A DNA stretch of 64,000 nt from Gallionellaceae bacterium (GCA_030823955.1 JAVBYO010000006.1:70951-134950); one strand, 5' to 3'; shown: positions 29,072-39,840, counted from the stretch's first letter. Numbers and translations: made by a program. The notes: generated from the letters alone by a model not told the origin.

Positions 29072-29197
29072 GATGCCGCCCGCCTAAATTAAGTGACAGC
29101 ATCCTAACCCGATGGGCAATGGGGATATACTGGAGAAACCCTTGTTTTGACCTAGTGGTTTCCCTTATTCGGCATCATTATTGATTGAAATGGGTTT

Positions 29198-29854
29198 TTA
29201 ATGTGCCGCCGTAATCCAATGGGTGGCATAACGCATCAAATCAGCGCCATCTTTGAGATGCAGCTTGGCGCGGATATTGGCACGGTGCGTTTCGATGGTT
29301 TTGATACTGCGACTGAGCAAACGGGCGATCTCCTGGCTGCTGTGTCCGGAACCGATCAGATGTAACACCTCGAATTCGCTGGGCGTCAGGCTATTGATCA
29401 ACTGCTCCGATTCGGCACTTCCGGTCACAAAACGATCCAGCAACTTGGTGCGCATCTGCTCGCTCAGATAGAAGTTCCCCTTCATCACCTCGCGTATCGC
29501 CAGGATCATAGCCTGTCCGGCTTCCTGCTTCATCACATAACCCCGCGCTCCGGAGCGCAGGGCACGCTCCGCATACACGGTCTCGTCATGCATGGACACG
29601 ACCAGCACGGGAAGCGCGGGGATCAAGATATGGATACTCTTGATCAACTCAAAACCGGAGAGGGTCTTCAGCGACAGGTCCACCAGAACGATATCGGGTT
29701 GATGCTCCAACTCCAGCTTGGCCATCGCATCACCGACATCCTCGGCATCACAACACACTTCCATGTCATGCTCTGCATTGATGAGCATGGCCATGCCTTG
29801 ACGCACCAAAGCATGATCATCGACCAACATTATTTGTGATTTCAGGGCCGCCAT
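29198..29854 (-). CDS. NarL/FixJ-family response regulator
   Basis: A regulator of about 218 residues: receiver domain (LVDDHALVRQG, phospho-accepting Asp in DIVLVDLSLKTL, Lys in GYVMKQE) and a C-terminal LuxR-type helix-turn-helix (LTPSEFEVLHLIGSGHSSQEIARLLSRSIKTI in part). No histidine kinase is adjacent. The next gene downstream in the same direction, 126 bases on, is the CheB-CheR-GGDEF-EAL protein, which may lie under its control. The start is uncertain: ATG at 29854 puts the receiver at the usual distance; ATGs at 29878 and 29887 are in frame. Confidence 0.86.
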   Translation of the reverse strand: MAALKSQIMLVDDHALVRQGMAMLINAEHDMEVCCDAEDVGDAMAKLELEHQPDIVLVDLSLKTLSGFELIKSIHILIPALPVLVVSMHDETVYAERALRSGARGYVMKQEAGQAMILAIREVMKGNFYLSEQMRTKLLDRFVTGSAESEQLINSLTPSEFEVLHLIGSGHSSQEIARLLSRSIKTIETHRANIRAKLHLKDGADLMRYATHWITAAH

Positions 29855-30015
29855 ACCGAGAGCTCGTCGTTTCAACATGCATATCATATCTGCGCAGATG
29901 TGGATTGCAATGGATCCGTACTAAAAATCACATCTGCCGCGACGGGTGCCTGGATATGCTCTGCCGCACATTTACCACCGCGTATTTATCGGCCAAGCGG
30001 AAGCGGCGCACGGAC

Positions 30016-32229
30016 TCAGAACTCCGCCTGCACGCCAAAAGAGAAAGGCAACACGAACGGGTAGACCGGTTTTTCGACGGTATAACTCGCATCGTAGGTG
30101 TAACCCACGATATTCTGGCGCCCGTAGACGTTGTTCAGCTCAAAATACAGATTCAGCTTGTAGGTGTCCCGCAACAATTGTCTGGCCATACGCAGGTCCA
30201 GACGATGATACATCGGCAGCGTCCCTGAATTGATGGCGGCATAGCGGGGGCGCAGGCGGCCATCCGCATAACTTCCGTTGGTTCCGGTGATCGGTGTATA
30301 CGGGGTTCCGGAATGTCCGCTCCACTTCGCATCCAGACTCCAATCGTCATTCAACTGGTAACTGCTCACCAGTGTGGCATTCACCGGCTGATCCAGCTCA
30401 AAGCGGAACGCTTCTCCGGTAAGGTCATTGCGCCGCTCCGAGCGCGCCAGAGAAAGCGACAACCATCCCGACAAACGCTCGCCGCTATCCTTCTTGACCA
30501 GCAGTTCCAGACCATAGGCACTTCCGCTCGCACCATTGACATAGTTCAACTGCGGATCGTCCACCACCAGGTCGCTGAAGCGTTTGAAATAGGTCTCCGC
30601 TTTCCACGACCACAGGTCATCAACACGATGACTGACCCCCAGCACGCTGTGATCGGCGCGCAAATGGCCGAGACGGGGATTACCAAAGGCATTGGCGATC
30701 TGCTGCCCGGTCGGCATCTGGTTATGCCGCCCCCATCCGGCGGTGACCAGCGTCTGCGCTGTAGCTTCCCATTCGAGACCGATGCGCGGTTCCGTATAAG
30801 ATTTGGACAGGTATCCTTCGTAACTATGCCGTGCGCCAGCCACCAATACCACGGACGATGAGATACGTTTGCGGTCTTGCAACGATGCATCCCAGGCATT
30901 CGAGGTAAAACGGTCGACCAGCTTCTGCTGTGCGGCACTGGTCAAATCACAGGCGGGATTGAACTGGGTACAGGTGGCATTCTTAATATCAGCATCGATG
31001 CTGATCTGCGTCTGCGACAGATTCGCCCCCAGCGCCAGTTCGTGCCCCTCACTGAGCGGCAGGTTCAGATGTTCACGCAACAGCCATGCGTCCTGCGCAA
31101 GATACAGATTGCCCGCGCTGGCCACGGAATTGGTGACATCGGCAGCGATATGTTCCAGTGCCAGTGTATTGCGCGCACCGTCGAGCATGCTCGCATCCCA
31201 GACCAGCGCCTGCATCGCATAGGCATCCGCTACCGCGATATTACCGGCCAGCACAGGTTGTTTCTGGGCAATATCCGAGCTCCCGTCAATGTTCAACTGC
31301 AACGCATCCGCCGCACCCTGCACATGGAAGGTAAGTTTGTCGGCACCGGCCAGCTTGCGGATATATTTGCCTTGATAGTCGGAATAATGGGGGATTTGCA
31401 GCGTGACGCCTTCTTGCTGAACCTGCTTGAGGAACAGATCGATATAACTGCGGCGCGCGGCGAAGTAGAACGACTGATCTTCACCGACCGGCCCCTCGAT
31501 CAACGCATCTGCTCCCAGCATATTGATATTGAGTTTGCCGCCGAGTTGGTCGGTGCGCGGATTGCGCAAGGCGACATCCAGCACGGCTCCCGTCACATCA
31601 CCAAAACGCGGCGCGAACGCTCCGCTGTACAGATTGAAATCACTGATCAGATCGGCGTTGAACACACTGATACCGGCGACATGAAATATCTTGCCTACAA
31701 CCAAGCCATCGACATAATAGGCATTGTCACCGGGGCCGGAGCCACGCACGGCAGGTCTGCTGCCGTTATTGGTGGAAACCACGCCGGGCAAAGTCTGCAA
31801 ACCCGCCAGCGGGTCTCCGCTGGTTCCGGCGATCCTGTTCAATTGTTTGCCGCTGATGGCGGTTTTACTGATACGGTCAGGTGTGCGCTCGCTCACAACC
31901 AACACTTCGGGTAGCCTGAAGAGGGGCATCAGATAGAAATCCTGCCTACCCGCCTCCGCCTGCTCCGTCACCGAAATTTCGCTGGCAGCGGAATCATATT
32001 CCCCCGGCTTGCTTGCCCGCAGGGTGTAACGTCCCGTGCCGGGCAACTTCAGACGGTAACGTCCCTGCTCGTCACTGACGGCGGACTCTGTGCCGCCCTG
32101 CACCGTGACCACGGCACCGGTGATCGGTTTGCGTACACCGCGCTCCTGTACCGTACCGCTGATATCGGCCGCCTGCGCGGAAGCGGCTTGGACGATAGTC
32201 AACAAGATGGTGAGATATGTTTTGTTCAT
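30016..32229 (-). CDS. TonB-dependent outer-membrane receptor with N-terminal carboxypeptidase-regulatory-like domain
   Basis: A 737-residue outer-membrane protein. It has a signal peptide (about 1-20), a beta-sandwich CarboxypepD_reg-like domain (about 22-105; ISGTVQERGVRKPITGAVV), a plug domain (about 110-235; LNRIAGTSGDPL, LPGVVSTNNGSRPAVRGSG) and a 22-strand barrel ending in Phe. A TonB-box-like EVLVVSE precedes the plug. It would take up an unidentified ligand (siderophore, cobalamin or glycan). No riboswitch or Fur box is evident in the 118 bases upstream, and no TonB/ExbBD genes are nearby. Confidence 0.88.
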   Translation of the reverse strand: MNKTYLTILLTIVQAASAQAADISGTVQERGVRKPITGAVVTVQGGTESAVSDEQGRYRLKLPGTGRYTLRASKPGEYDSAASEISVTEQAEAGRQDFYLMPLFRLPEVLVVSERTPDRISKTAISGKQLNRIAGTSGDPLAGLQTLPGVVSTNNGSRPAVRGSGPGDNAYYVDGLVVGKIFHVAGISVFNADLISDFNLYSGAFAPRFGDVTGAVLDVALRNPRTDQLGGKLNINMLGADALIEGPVGEDQSFYFAARRSYIDLFLKQVQQEGVTLQIPHYSDYQGKYIRKLAGADKLTFHVQGAADALQLNIDGSSDIAQKQPVLAGNIAVADAYAMQALVWDASMLDGARNTLALEHIAADVTNSVASAGNLYLAQDAWLLREHLNLPLSEGHELALGANLSQTQISIDADIKNATCTQFNPACDLTSAAQQKLVDRFTSNAWDASLQDRKRISSSVVLVAGARHSYEGYLSKSYTEPRIGLEWEATAQTLVTAGWGRHNQMPTGQQIANAFGNPRLGHLRADHSVLGVSHRVDDLWSWKAETYFKRFSDLVVDDPQLNYVNGASGSAYGLELLVKKDSGERLSGWLSLSLARSERRNDLTGEAFRFELDQPVNATLVSSYQLNDDWSLDAKWSGHSGTPYTPITGTNGSYADGRLRPRYAAINSGTLPMYHRLDLRMARQLLRDTYKLNLYFELNNVYGRQNIVGYTYDASYTVEKPVYPFVLPFSFGVQAEF

Positions 32230-32347
32230 TTTATCCGCTCATTACCCGGCTTGGCACCGAGCCACTCCGACATAGAGCAGTTCAGAAAAGGCCGAGGTCT
32301 GCATGAATGGAACGGGACATCTCCCGACGGAAACTCGCCAAGAGCCG

Positions 32348-33100
32348 TCAGCCCAGTGGATGGCTCCGTTGCTTGCGCAATGCCAACACCCACATGACGT
32401 AGCCGGAGAGGGCATAACCCAGAAACAGCAGGAACAATACGCCGGGTGGATAACTGGAGATCAGGATGAAGAACAGCGCCAGCACGAAGATGGCGATGAA
32501 AGGCACGCTCTTGCGCACATTAAAATCCTTGAAGCTGTAAAAACGCACATTGCTGACCATGCTCAGGCCGGCGAACACCGTCAGGGCTGCCGCGTACCAG
32601 CGCAGGTCTTTTCCGACAAAACTCAGATCGCCCATCACCCAGACGAAACCGGCCACCAGCGCAGCGGCTGCCGGACTGGGCAAACCCTGGAAATAACGCT
32701 TGTCCACCACGTCGATATTGGTGTTGAACCGCGCCAAACGTAATGCGGTACCCGCACAATAGATGAATGCGGCGAACCATCCCACCTTGCCGAGGTCGCG
32801 GAACGCCCACTCATACATCAGCAGCGAAGGTGCCACACCGAAGGAGACCATGTCGGACAGGCTGTCGTATTCTGCTCCGAACTCGCTTTGGGTGTGTGTC
32901 AGACGCGCCACCCGACCGTCCAGACCGTCCAGCACCATGGCGATGAAGATCGCCACGGCAGCGAATTCAAAGCGGCTGTTCATCGCCTGCACGATGGCAT
33001 AGAAACCGGCGAACAAAGCACCCGTAGTAAACAGATTCGGCAGCAGATAGATACTGCGGCGGCGTAAGTCCATCGGTTTGCGTTTGTTCAGTTCGGTCAT
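32348..33100 (-). CDS. pssA: CDP-diacylglycerol-serine O-phosphatidyltransferase
   Basis: A 250-residue polytopic membrane enzyme making phosphatidylserine. The CDP-alcohol phosphatidyltransferase motif D-G-x2-A-R-x8-G-x3-D-x3-D is present as DGLDGRVARLTHTQSEFGAEYDSLSD split over the cytoplasmic loop. It follows psd by five bases and completes the phosphatidylethanolamine pathway with it. The C-terminal tail is basic. Confidence 0.95.
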   Translation of the reverse strand: MTELNKRKPMDLRRRSIYLLPNLFTTGALFAGFYAIVQAMNSRFEFAAVAIFIAMVLDGLDGRVARLTHTQSEFGAEYDSLSDMVSFGVAPSLLMYEWAFRDLGKVGWFAAFIYCAGTALRLARFNTNIDVVDKRYFQGLPSPAAAALVAGFVWVMGDLSFVGKDLRWYAAALTVFAGLSMVSNVRFYSFKDFNVRKSVPFIAIFVLALFFILISSYPPGVLFLLFLGYALSGYVMWVLALRKQRSHPLG

Positions 33101-33105
33101 AACAT

Positions 33106-33744
33106 TTATAGCTGAGCCAGTATGGTTGTGGTGGCGGACACTTTATCACCGATGCTGACTTTGACGTTAGCGGTGAGCGGCAGGTAGACATCCACGCGCG
33201 AACCGAAACGAATAAAACCGTAACGTTGTCCGCGAGTCAGGGAATCGCCAACATTGACGTAACACAAGATACGGCGCGCGATGAGTCCGGCTACTTGCAC
33301 GAAGGTCACGGTCTGACCGTCGTTGGTGGTCAACACGACCGCGTTACGCTCGTTCTCTGTGGATGCCTTGTCCAGATCGGCATTCACGAACTTGCCGGGG
33401 AAGTATTGGATTTTCTCGATCTTGCCATCCATCGGGCTGCGATTGGAGTGTACGTTGAACACGTTCATAAACACGCTGACCAGGATCGCATCGCGCTGTC
33501 CGTAAGGGTCTTGCGTGCGCTCGACCTTGATGACACGGCCATCGCAAGGAGAAAGGACGGCTCCGGACTGTTGCGGAATCTCACGTGCCGGATCGCGAAA
33601 GAACTGCAACACGAACACGAAGATGATCCACAACGGAATCGACCAGCTCGCACACCATACAGTAGCAGCGACGGCCAATGCCAGAGTGATCGCCAGAAAC
33701 GGCCAGCCCTCGCGGGCGATGATGGGGTGGGGATAGTTTTTCAT
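33106..33744 (-). CDS. psd: Phosphatidylserine decarboxylase proenzyme, short form
   Basis: A 212-residue enzyme of the short archaeal/beta-proteobacterial type. Near the C-terminus is the self-cleavage site FGSR (Gly-Ser), where Ser becomes the pyruvoyl cofactor. N-terminal hydrophobic segment (about 16-42) fits membrane attachment. It converts phosphatidylserine to phosphatidylethanolamine. It is encoded between ilvC and pssA, an order common in betaproteobacteria. Confidence 0.95.
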   Translation of the reverse strand: MKNYPHPIIAREGWPFLAITLALAVAATVWCASWSIPLWIIFVFVLQFFRDPAREIPQQSGAVLSPCDGRVIKVERTQDPYGQRDAILVSVFMNVFNVHSNRSPMDGKIEKIQYFPGKFVNADLDKASTENERNAVVLTTNDGQTVTFVQVAGLIARRILCYVNVGDSLTRGQRYGFIRFGSRVDVYLPLTANVKVSIGDKVSATTTILAQL

Positions 33745-33751
33745 TAGAAAA

Positions 33752-33822
33752 TGTGAAACGTGAAGGTGAATCTGTGAAAAGTGAAACGAAGAAACTGGTT
33801 ACGTTTCACCTTTCACGTTTCA

Positions 33823-33824
<2 letters not shown>
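33752..33824. repeat. GTGAAACG palindromic repeat, copy 1
   Basis: An imperfect palindrome filling the whole psd-ilvC gap. The left arm begins TGTGAAACGTGAAGGTGAA and TGTGAAAAGTGAAACG, the centre is AACTGGTTACG, and the right arm is CGTTTCACCTTTCACGTTTCACT. The same arms and CTGGTT core recur at 61147-61230, so this is a dispersed element. It includes part of the ilvC stop codon. Confidence 0.65.
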
Positions 33825-34863
<1,039 letters not shown>

Positions 34864-34875
34864 TCAATAAAAAAT

Positions 34876-35367
34876 TCAGAGCTTCAAAATACGGTCACCG
34901 CGCCCTATGCCCGAGGAGCCGGTACGCACCGTCTCGAGGATCAGATTACGGTCGATAGCATGTAAAAAACTATCCAGCTTGCTGCCCGTGCCGGTCAATT
35001 CGATGGTGTAGGTCTTGTCGGACACATCGATGATACGGCCACGGAAGATATCCGCCATACGCTTCAGCTCTTCACGCGCCTCGCCCTGCGCGCGCAATTT
35101 GACCAGCATCAGTTCGCGCTCAAGATGATCGCCGTCGGTCAGATCGATCACCGCCACGACCTCGATGAGTTTATTCAGTTGCTTCTTAATCTGCTCGATG
35201 ATGGCGTCGGAACCGCGCGTCACAATGGTCATACGCGACAGTGTCTCATCTTCAGTCGGTGCAACCGTCAACGATTCGATGTTATATCCGCGCGCCGAGA
35301 ACAGACCGGCCACACGCGACAATGCTCCCGCTTCGTTTTCCATCAACAGGGAAATGATATGGCGCAT
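34876..35367 (-). CDS. ilvN: Acetolactate synthase regulatory (small) subunit
   Basis: A 163-residue protein with an N-terminal ACT domain (HIISLLMENEAGALSRVAGLFSARGYNI) that binds valine for feedback control, and the C-terminal small-subunit domain. The ATG at 35367 uses an AGGA inside the last codons of ilvB, one base beyond whose stop it starts, so it is coupled to the catalytic subunit. Confidence 0.96.
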   Translation of the reverse strand: MRHIISLLMENEAGALSRVAGLFSARGYNIESLTVAPTEDETLSRMTIVTRGSDAIIEQIKKQLNKLIEVVAVIDLTDGDHLERELMLVKLRAQGEAREELKRMADIFRGRIIDVSDKTYTIELTGTGSKLDSFLHAIDRNLILETVRTGSSGIGRGDRILKL

Positions 35368-35368
35368 G

Positions 35369-37075
35369 TTACAAGTCCTCCGCAAAGATCACTTCGGACA
35401 AACCCTTGCCACCGGGCACCATCGGGAACACGTTCTCGGTCGGATCGGTACGGAAATCCAGGAACACCAGCTCATCCTTGCGCGCGAACGCCTCGCGCAA
35501 TGCGCCTTCCACATCGGACGGTTTCTCCACCAGGATACCGACGTGACCGTAAGCCTCCGCCAATTTAACGAAATCCGGCAGCGCATCCATATAGGACTGC
35601 GAATAACGGTTGCCATGGAAGAACTCCTGCCACTGGCGCACCATGCCCAGATAACGGTTGTTCAACGCGATCACTTTGATCGGCAGGCGGAACTGTTTGC
35701 AGGTGGACAACTCCTGGATGTTCATCTGGATGCTGCCTTCGCCTGTGACACAGGCCACGGTCGCCCCCGGATGGGCCAGTTGCACACCCATCGCGGCGGG
35801 CAGACCAAAACCCATGGTACCCAAGCCGCCGGAATTGATCCAACGACGCGGCTGGTCGAACTTGTAGTATTGCGCGGAGAACATCTGGTGCTGCCCCACG
35901 TCTGACGTCACGAAAGCATCGCCGCGTGTGATCTCGTACAACTTCTCGATCACAAACTGCGGCTTGATGACCTCGTCGGAATATCTGTACTTCAGCGCAT
36001 TGCGGCTGCGCCATTCGGCGATCTGCTTCCACCATGCCTCCAGCGCGGCGGTATCGGGCTTCTGTTTGCTGCTGCGCAACACCGTCAGCAACTCGCCCAA
36101 CACTTGCCCCACATCACCCACGATAGGCACATCGACCTGCACCCGCTTGGAGATGGAGGCCGGATCGATATCGATATGAATGATCTTGCGCGGCACCGAA
36201 CCGAAGTGCGCCACATTGCCGATCACCCGATCATCGAAACGCGCTCCAACCGCCAGCAGCACATCGCAGTGCTGCATGCCCATATTGGCTTCATAAGTGC
36301 CGTGCATGCCGGGCATGCCGACGAATTGCTTGTCAGTGGCAGGGTAACCACCCAGCCCCATCAGCGTATTGGTGCAGGGAGCGCCCAGCAAACGTACCAG
36401 ATCGGTCAACGGCCCGGCGGCATCCGCCAGCACTACACCGCCGCCCGCATAGATCATCGGGCGTTTGGCATCAGCCAATAGTTGCGCCGCCCGCTTGATC
36501 GAACCGGCATCTGCCTGTCTTTCGGGATGATATGAGCGGATATGCACCGAGGCTGGATAGTTGAACTCCACCTTCTGATTGGACACATCCTTGGGGATGT
36601 CGACCAGCACCGGCCCTGGGCGTCCGCTCTTGGCCAGATAGAATGCCTTCTTCAGTGTGCTGGCGATGTCTTTGGCGTCTTTCACCAGAAAATTATGCTT
36701 CACACAAGGCCTGGTGATGCCGACCGCATCCACTTCCTGGAAGGCGTCTTCGCCGATGAAATTGGAAGATACCTGACCACTGATGACCACCAGCGGGATG
36801 GAGTCCATATAGGCCGTGGCAATGCCGGTCACCGCATTGGTGACACCCGGCCCCGAAGTCACCAGCGCAACACCGACCTTGTCGGTCGAACGCGAATAAC
36901 CGTCGGCGGCATGCACCGCCGCCTGCTCGTGGCGTACCAGCACATGTTTGACCTGATCCTGATTGAACAGTGCATCATAGATGAACAAGACCGCACCACC
37001 GGGATAGCCGAACACATATTCGACTCCCTCTTCCTGCAAACACCTGATGGCAATTTCTGCGCCCGTCAGTTCCAT
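35369..37075 (-). CDS. ilvB: Acetolactate synthase catalytic (large) subunit
   Basis: A 568-residue thiamine diphosphate enzyme; first step of branched-chain amino acid synthesis. It starts MELTGAEIAIRCLQEEGVE, with the catalytic Glu in RHEQAAVHAADGYSR, the ThDP motif GEGSIQMNIQELSTC and the Mg/ThDP Asn in LNNRYLGMVRQW. I prefer the ATG at 37075; a TTG at 37096 is in frame. Little room is left for an attenuator: the diguanylate cyclase gene ends only 63 bases upstream and no leader peptide is visible. Confidence 0.96.
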   Translation of the reverse strand: MELTGAEIAIRCLQEEGVEYVFGYPGGAVLFIYDALFNQDQVKHVLVRHEQAAVHAADGYSRSTDKVGVALVTSGPGVTNAVTGIATAYMDSIPLVVISGQVSSNFIGEDAFQEVDAVGITRPCVKHNFLVKDAKDIASTLKKAFYLAKSGRPGPVLVDIPKDVSNQKVEFNYPASVHIRSYHPERQADAGSIKRAAQLLADAKRPMIYAGGGVVLADAAGPLTDLVRLLGAPCTNTLMGLGGYPATDKQFVGMPGMHGTYEANMGMQHCDVLLAVGARFDDRVIGNVAHFGSVPRKIIHIDIDPASISKRVQVDVPIVGDVGQVLGELLTVLRSSKQKPDTAALEAWWKQIAEWRSRNALKYRYSDEVIKPQFVIEKLYEITRGDAFVTSDVGQHQMFSAQYYKFDQPRRWINSGGLGTMGFGLPAAMGVQLAHPGATVACVTGEGSIQMNIQELSTCKQFRLPIKVIALNNRYLGMVRQWQEFFHGNRYSQSYMDALPDFVKLAEAYGHVGILVEKPSDVEGALREAFARKDELVFLDFRTDPTENVFPMVPGGKGLSEVIFAEDL

Positions 37076-37138
37076 AGCAACGACCCTAGCTGGCAACGAT
37101 TAAAGAACCGTGCAAGATAAAGGCTGACGGCATTTTGG

Positions 37139-38785
37139 TCAACCCCCAGCAAGCAAAGGGGGGTGCAAAACCGCTTCCTTGTGAATGCGTTTACATTGAT
37201 ACATACGCTCGTCGGCCATTTGCATCAGCTTATCCTTGGCCGGATTTTCGTAAACATGTACCGAGCCGAAGCTGGCACCAGCCAATTCAAAACCTGCCGC
37301 ACGCAACCCTTCCACCGTGACGGTCAGCACATGTTCAATTTCATGCAAATCACCTTGCGGATGAGTGATGGCAAACTCATCGCCGCCCAAGCGATGCAGT
37401 CGCGCTTGTGCCGGCAACTGTCGTTGCAGCAATTCCCCAAAACTGCACAGCAATTCATCGCCACGCTCATGTCCATAACAGTCGTTATAGTACTTGAGGC
37501 CATCCAAATCAATGAAAGTGAGACTGCCCCGCTCCGGCAATTGCTGCAAATCGCTTATCAAAGCATAACGATTGGGCAAGCCGGTTAATGTATCGGTGGT
37601 GGCGGCATGTAAATTTCGCATTGCCGAGGACAGCGCCAGTTCCTTTTCCTTGTGCAACTGGGCGAATTGCTGCGCCAGCACGAAAGACAGCAGCAAGGCT
37701 TCCAATGTAAAGGAGAGCAAGCCCAGATGTTCAATATAAAAGGTATACACACCCTCGAGACTATTCAGGGAAATGGAGGTCAATCCCAACACAAAAAACA
37801 CCCCGATAGCCGCCAGATAATAACGGGCTGATTGATGTCCGTCACGCGCACGAACCGCGCCGCAAACCAGCCCATAAGACAAATTCACCCCAACCGCTAT
37901 CCTGACCAACTCCAGTGACCAATTGGGCTTAAACAACGCCGCCAGGGCAAAAATCAGGCACACACTAACCAGTGCCATACCCGCCCAGAACAATTTGGGT
38001 TGTTGGTCGCGCCGGATATCCAGTAGCCCGATCACAAAAAAGAGGTAGGCCAAATTGCCAAACAACAGGAATGGAAAACTGATCAGATAAAACCAGTGCA
38101 TGTCGAACAAATCGGCAAAAACCTCAAGCGCGGTCATGTTGTACAACAAATTACTCAGGATGACCAAAACGTACATGGCATCGACAAAATTGCGGCGCAC
38201 GATGGAAAGCACGGTGTAATAAAACACCAAGCCAAACAGAACACCTATACACACCAGCGTGATGGCATTGCCCGAATTAATGGATTGACGATAGTGTGGT
38301 AGAGAATCAAGGTAGGGCTGAGGCTGCGCCAGCAGAAAGGGCGAGGTGAGTTCGGTAATCAAGCGATAGTGGCCCGGCGGCAAATTCAATTCACGCCCAT
38401 GGCGCAGAAGGAAATGACCTTCCCCGCCATCCTGAATGCCCCCTGTGAACTCTTCGAGCAAACGGCCTTGTTCATCAAATATCCGGTGATGAAATAAGCC
38501 GATTACGCTGGTGTTTTTAAAATCCAATACCAGCACTTGGTCTTGAATATCAAAGTCGGCCCGATACACAAAATGCCCGCCAGTCAGACTCAACTGATTG
38601 AGCGGAACCAATCTGGCATCATCCAGATTCGCTTGTCCAACATATACCCAATCCGGGGTGGCGCGAAACCATTGCCCGCCCAGCTCCAGCGGCTGTGCCT
38701 GCCCTTGGGCCAGCGGCAGAAACGACAGCAGCAACAGCCCAATCAATCGCCACGATCTCAACGTAGGAAAAAATAACGCGCGCAT
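37139..38785 (-). CDS. Membrane diguanylate cyclase with 7TMR-DISM sensor
   Basis: A 548-residue protein: signal peptide (about 1-30), periplasmic DISMED2-type beta domain (about 32-175), seven membrane helices (about 185-375) of the 7TMR-DISM group, a short coiled linker and a GGDEF domain (about 390-535) with intact RLGGDEF at 462-468. The RxxD product-inhibition site, normally five residues before GGDEF, is absent (PAQA at that place), so allosteric c-di-GMP feedback through it is unlikely. The periplasmic domain may bind a carbohydrate-like ligand (family knowledge). Confidence 0.88.
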   Translation of the reverse strand: MRALFFPTLRSWRLIGLLLLSFLPLAQGQAQPLELGGQWFRATPDWVYVGQANLDDARLVPLNQLSLTGGHFVYRADFDIQDQVLVLDFKNTSVIGLFHHRIFDEQGRLLEEFTGGIQDGGEGHFLLRHGRELNLPPGHYRLITELTSPFLLAQPQPYLDSLPHYRQSINSGNAITLVCIGVLFGLVFYYTVLSIVRRNFVDAMYVLVILSNLLYNMTALEVFADLFDMHWFYLISFPFLLFGNLAYLFFVIGLLDIRRDQQPKLFWAGMALVSVCLIFALAALFKPNWSLELVRIAVGVNLSYGLVCGAVRARDGHQSARYYLAAIGVFFVLGLTSISLNSLEGVYTFYIEHLGLLSFTLEALLLSFVLAQQFAQLHKEKELALSSAMRNLHAATTDTLTGLPNRYALISDLQQLPERGSLTFIDLDGLKYYNDCYGHERGDELLCSFGELLQRQLPAQARLHRLGGDEFAITHPQGDLHEIEHVLTVTVEGLRAAGFELAGASFGSVHVYENPAKDKLMQMADERMYQCKRIHKEAVLHPPLLAGG

Positions 38786-38859
38786 TGGAATGCATCCTCA
38801 AATAAGCAGCAATCGGCACGCAACTCTAGCACATCACCTCCATTTCACAGACAGGAGCA

Positions 38860-39510
38860 ATGATTCCCGCAAAACTCTCAAACAGCCGCGCGAATTTGCT
38901 AGTATTCCCTCCAAATCAGGGGAGCCCCAAACTGAGCAGTCACCACAAACTTTCTCGATTCCTCGCCGAGGTCGAGCGCCGCGCCTACAAACAGGCACTA
39001 TTTGCCGTTCGCGACGAACATGCCGCACTCGACATCGTGCAGGATGCCATGCTCAAACTCGTCGCCAACTATGGCGACAAACCCGCCGCCGAATTGCCCC
39101 TGTTATTCCAGCGCATCCTGCAAAATACCATCCGCGACCACTATCGCAGGCTGAAGGTTCGCAGCCTCTGGACGACACTGTTCTCTTCCTTGGCTCCCCG
39201 GCACGACGAACAGGAACAAGACCCGCTGGACACCCTGCAGGACAAAACCAATCCTTCCCAGCCAGCGCAACCTGATGCATCACTCGAACAGTCACAACTG
39301 CTTGCTGCGATTGAAGAAGCCTTGACTGCGCTGCCAATGCGTCAACGCGAAGCCTTCCTGTTGCGTTACTGGGAAGACTTGAACACGGCGGAGACTGCCG
39401 CCGTAATGGGATGTTCCGAAGGCAGTGTGAAGCAACACTGCTCGCGCGCCACACATGCGCTGGCGGAGCGACTCAACAGAAAAGGGATTTCACTGAAAAA
39501 TGAACAATAA
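38860..39510 (+). CDS. ECF-type RNA polymerase sigma factor
   Basis: A sigma-70-family factor of up to 216 residues: region 2 (about 30-100; AYKQALFAVRDEHAALDIVQDAMLKL) and region 4 (about 145-205; LPMRQREAFLLRYWEDLNTAETAAVMGCSEGSVKQH in part) separated by an acidic linker. It is followed by DUF3619 and DUF3106 genes, a cassette repeated in betaproteobacteria. The start is unclear: the ATG at 38860 has AGGAG too close, while a CTG at 38932 has GGGGAG at good spacing and fits the expected N-terminus better. It is divergent from the diguanylate cyclase gene. Confidence 0.85.
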   Translation: MIPAKLSNSRANLLVFPPNQGSPKLSSHHKLSRFLAEVERRAYKQALFAVRDEHAALDIVQDAMLKLVANYGDKPAAELPLLFQRILQNTIRDHYRRLKVRSLWTTLFSSLAPRHDEQEQDPLDTLQDKTNPSQPAQPDASLEQSQLLAAIEEALTALPMRQREAFLLRYWEDLNTAETAAVMGCSEGSVKQHCSRATHALAERLNRKGISLKNEQ

Positions 39511-39829
39511 ACACCTGAACACGAAATCGATCCGAAATTTACTGGATCATGCGACCGATCACCTTGACCCAGCCACAGCGGCACATCTACACTCCGCACG
39601 CAACCATGCTCTGGCCAAGCAAAATACCCGTGTGGCATGGCATGGCAGTCTGGCCTGCACCGCCCGCGAGCACCACCGTATCCCGTTCTGGGCCTTATCC
39701 ATCCTACTCGCGGGCGGGCTGCTACTCTGCACCATCACCTACTGGCATCATGCCGCCGAACATGACCATAGCGACATTGATATCGCCATCCTGACCGACG
39801 ATCTGCCTGTTGATGTCTATATCGACTGA
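39500..39829 (+). CDS. DUF3619 family single-pass membrane protein
   Basis: A 109-residue protein with a hydrophilic N-terminal domain (1-62), one membrane helix (about 64-84) and a short acidic tail. It overlaps the sigma factor gene by 11 bases. Position and topology suggest an anti-sigma factor, but it lacks a recognisable zinc anti-sigma motif, and this role is inference. The C-terminal tail, rich in His and Asp just after the membrane helix (HHAAEHDHSDIDI), could bind a metal on the periplasmic side. Confidence 0.78.
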   Translation: MNNKHLNTKSIRNLLDHATDHLDPATAAHLHSARNHALAKQNTRVAWHGSLACTAREHHRIPFWALSILLAGGLLLCTITYWHHAAEHDHSDIDIAILTDDLPVDVYID

Positions 39830-39840
39830 GCATTCAAATC

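Noticed and set aside
32230-32347. Cobalamin riboswitch or Fur box before the TonB-dependent receptor
   Set aside because: No B12-box (GCCACTG-like) or Fur-type inverted AATGATAAT sequence is seen in the short upstream gap.
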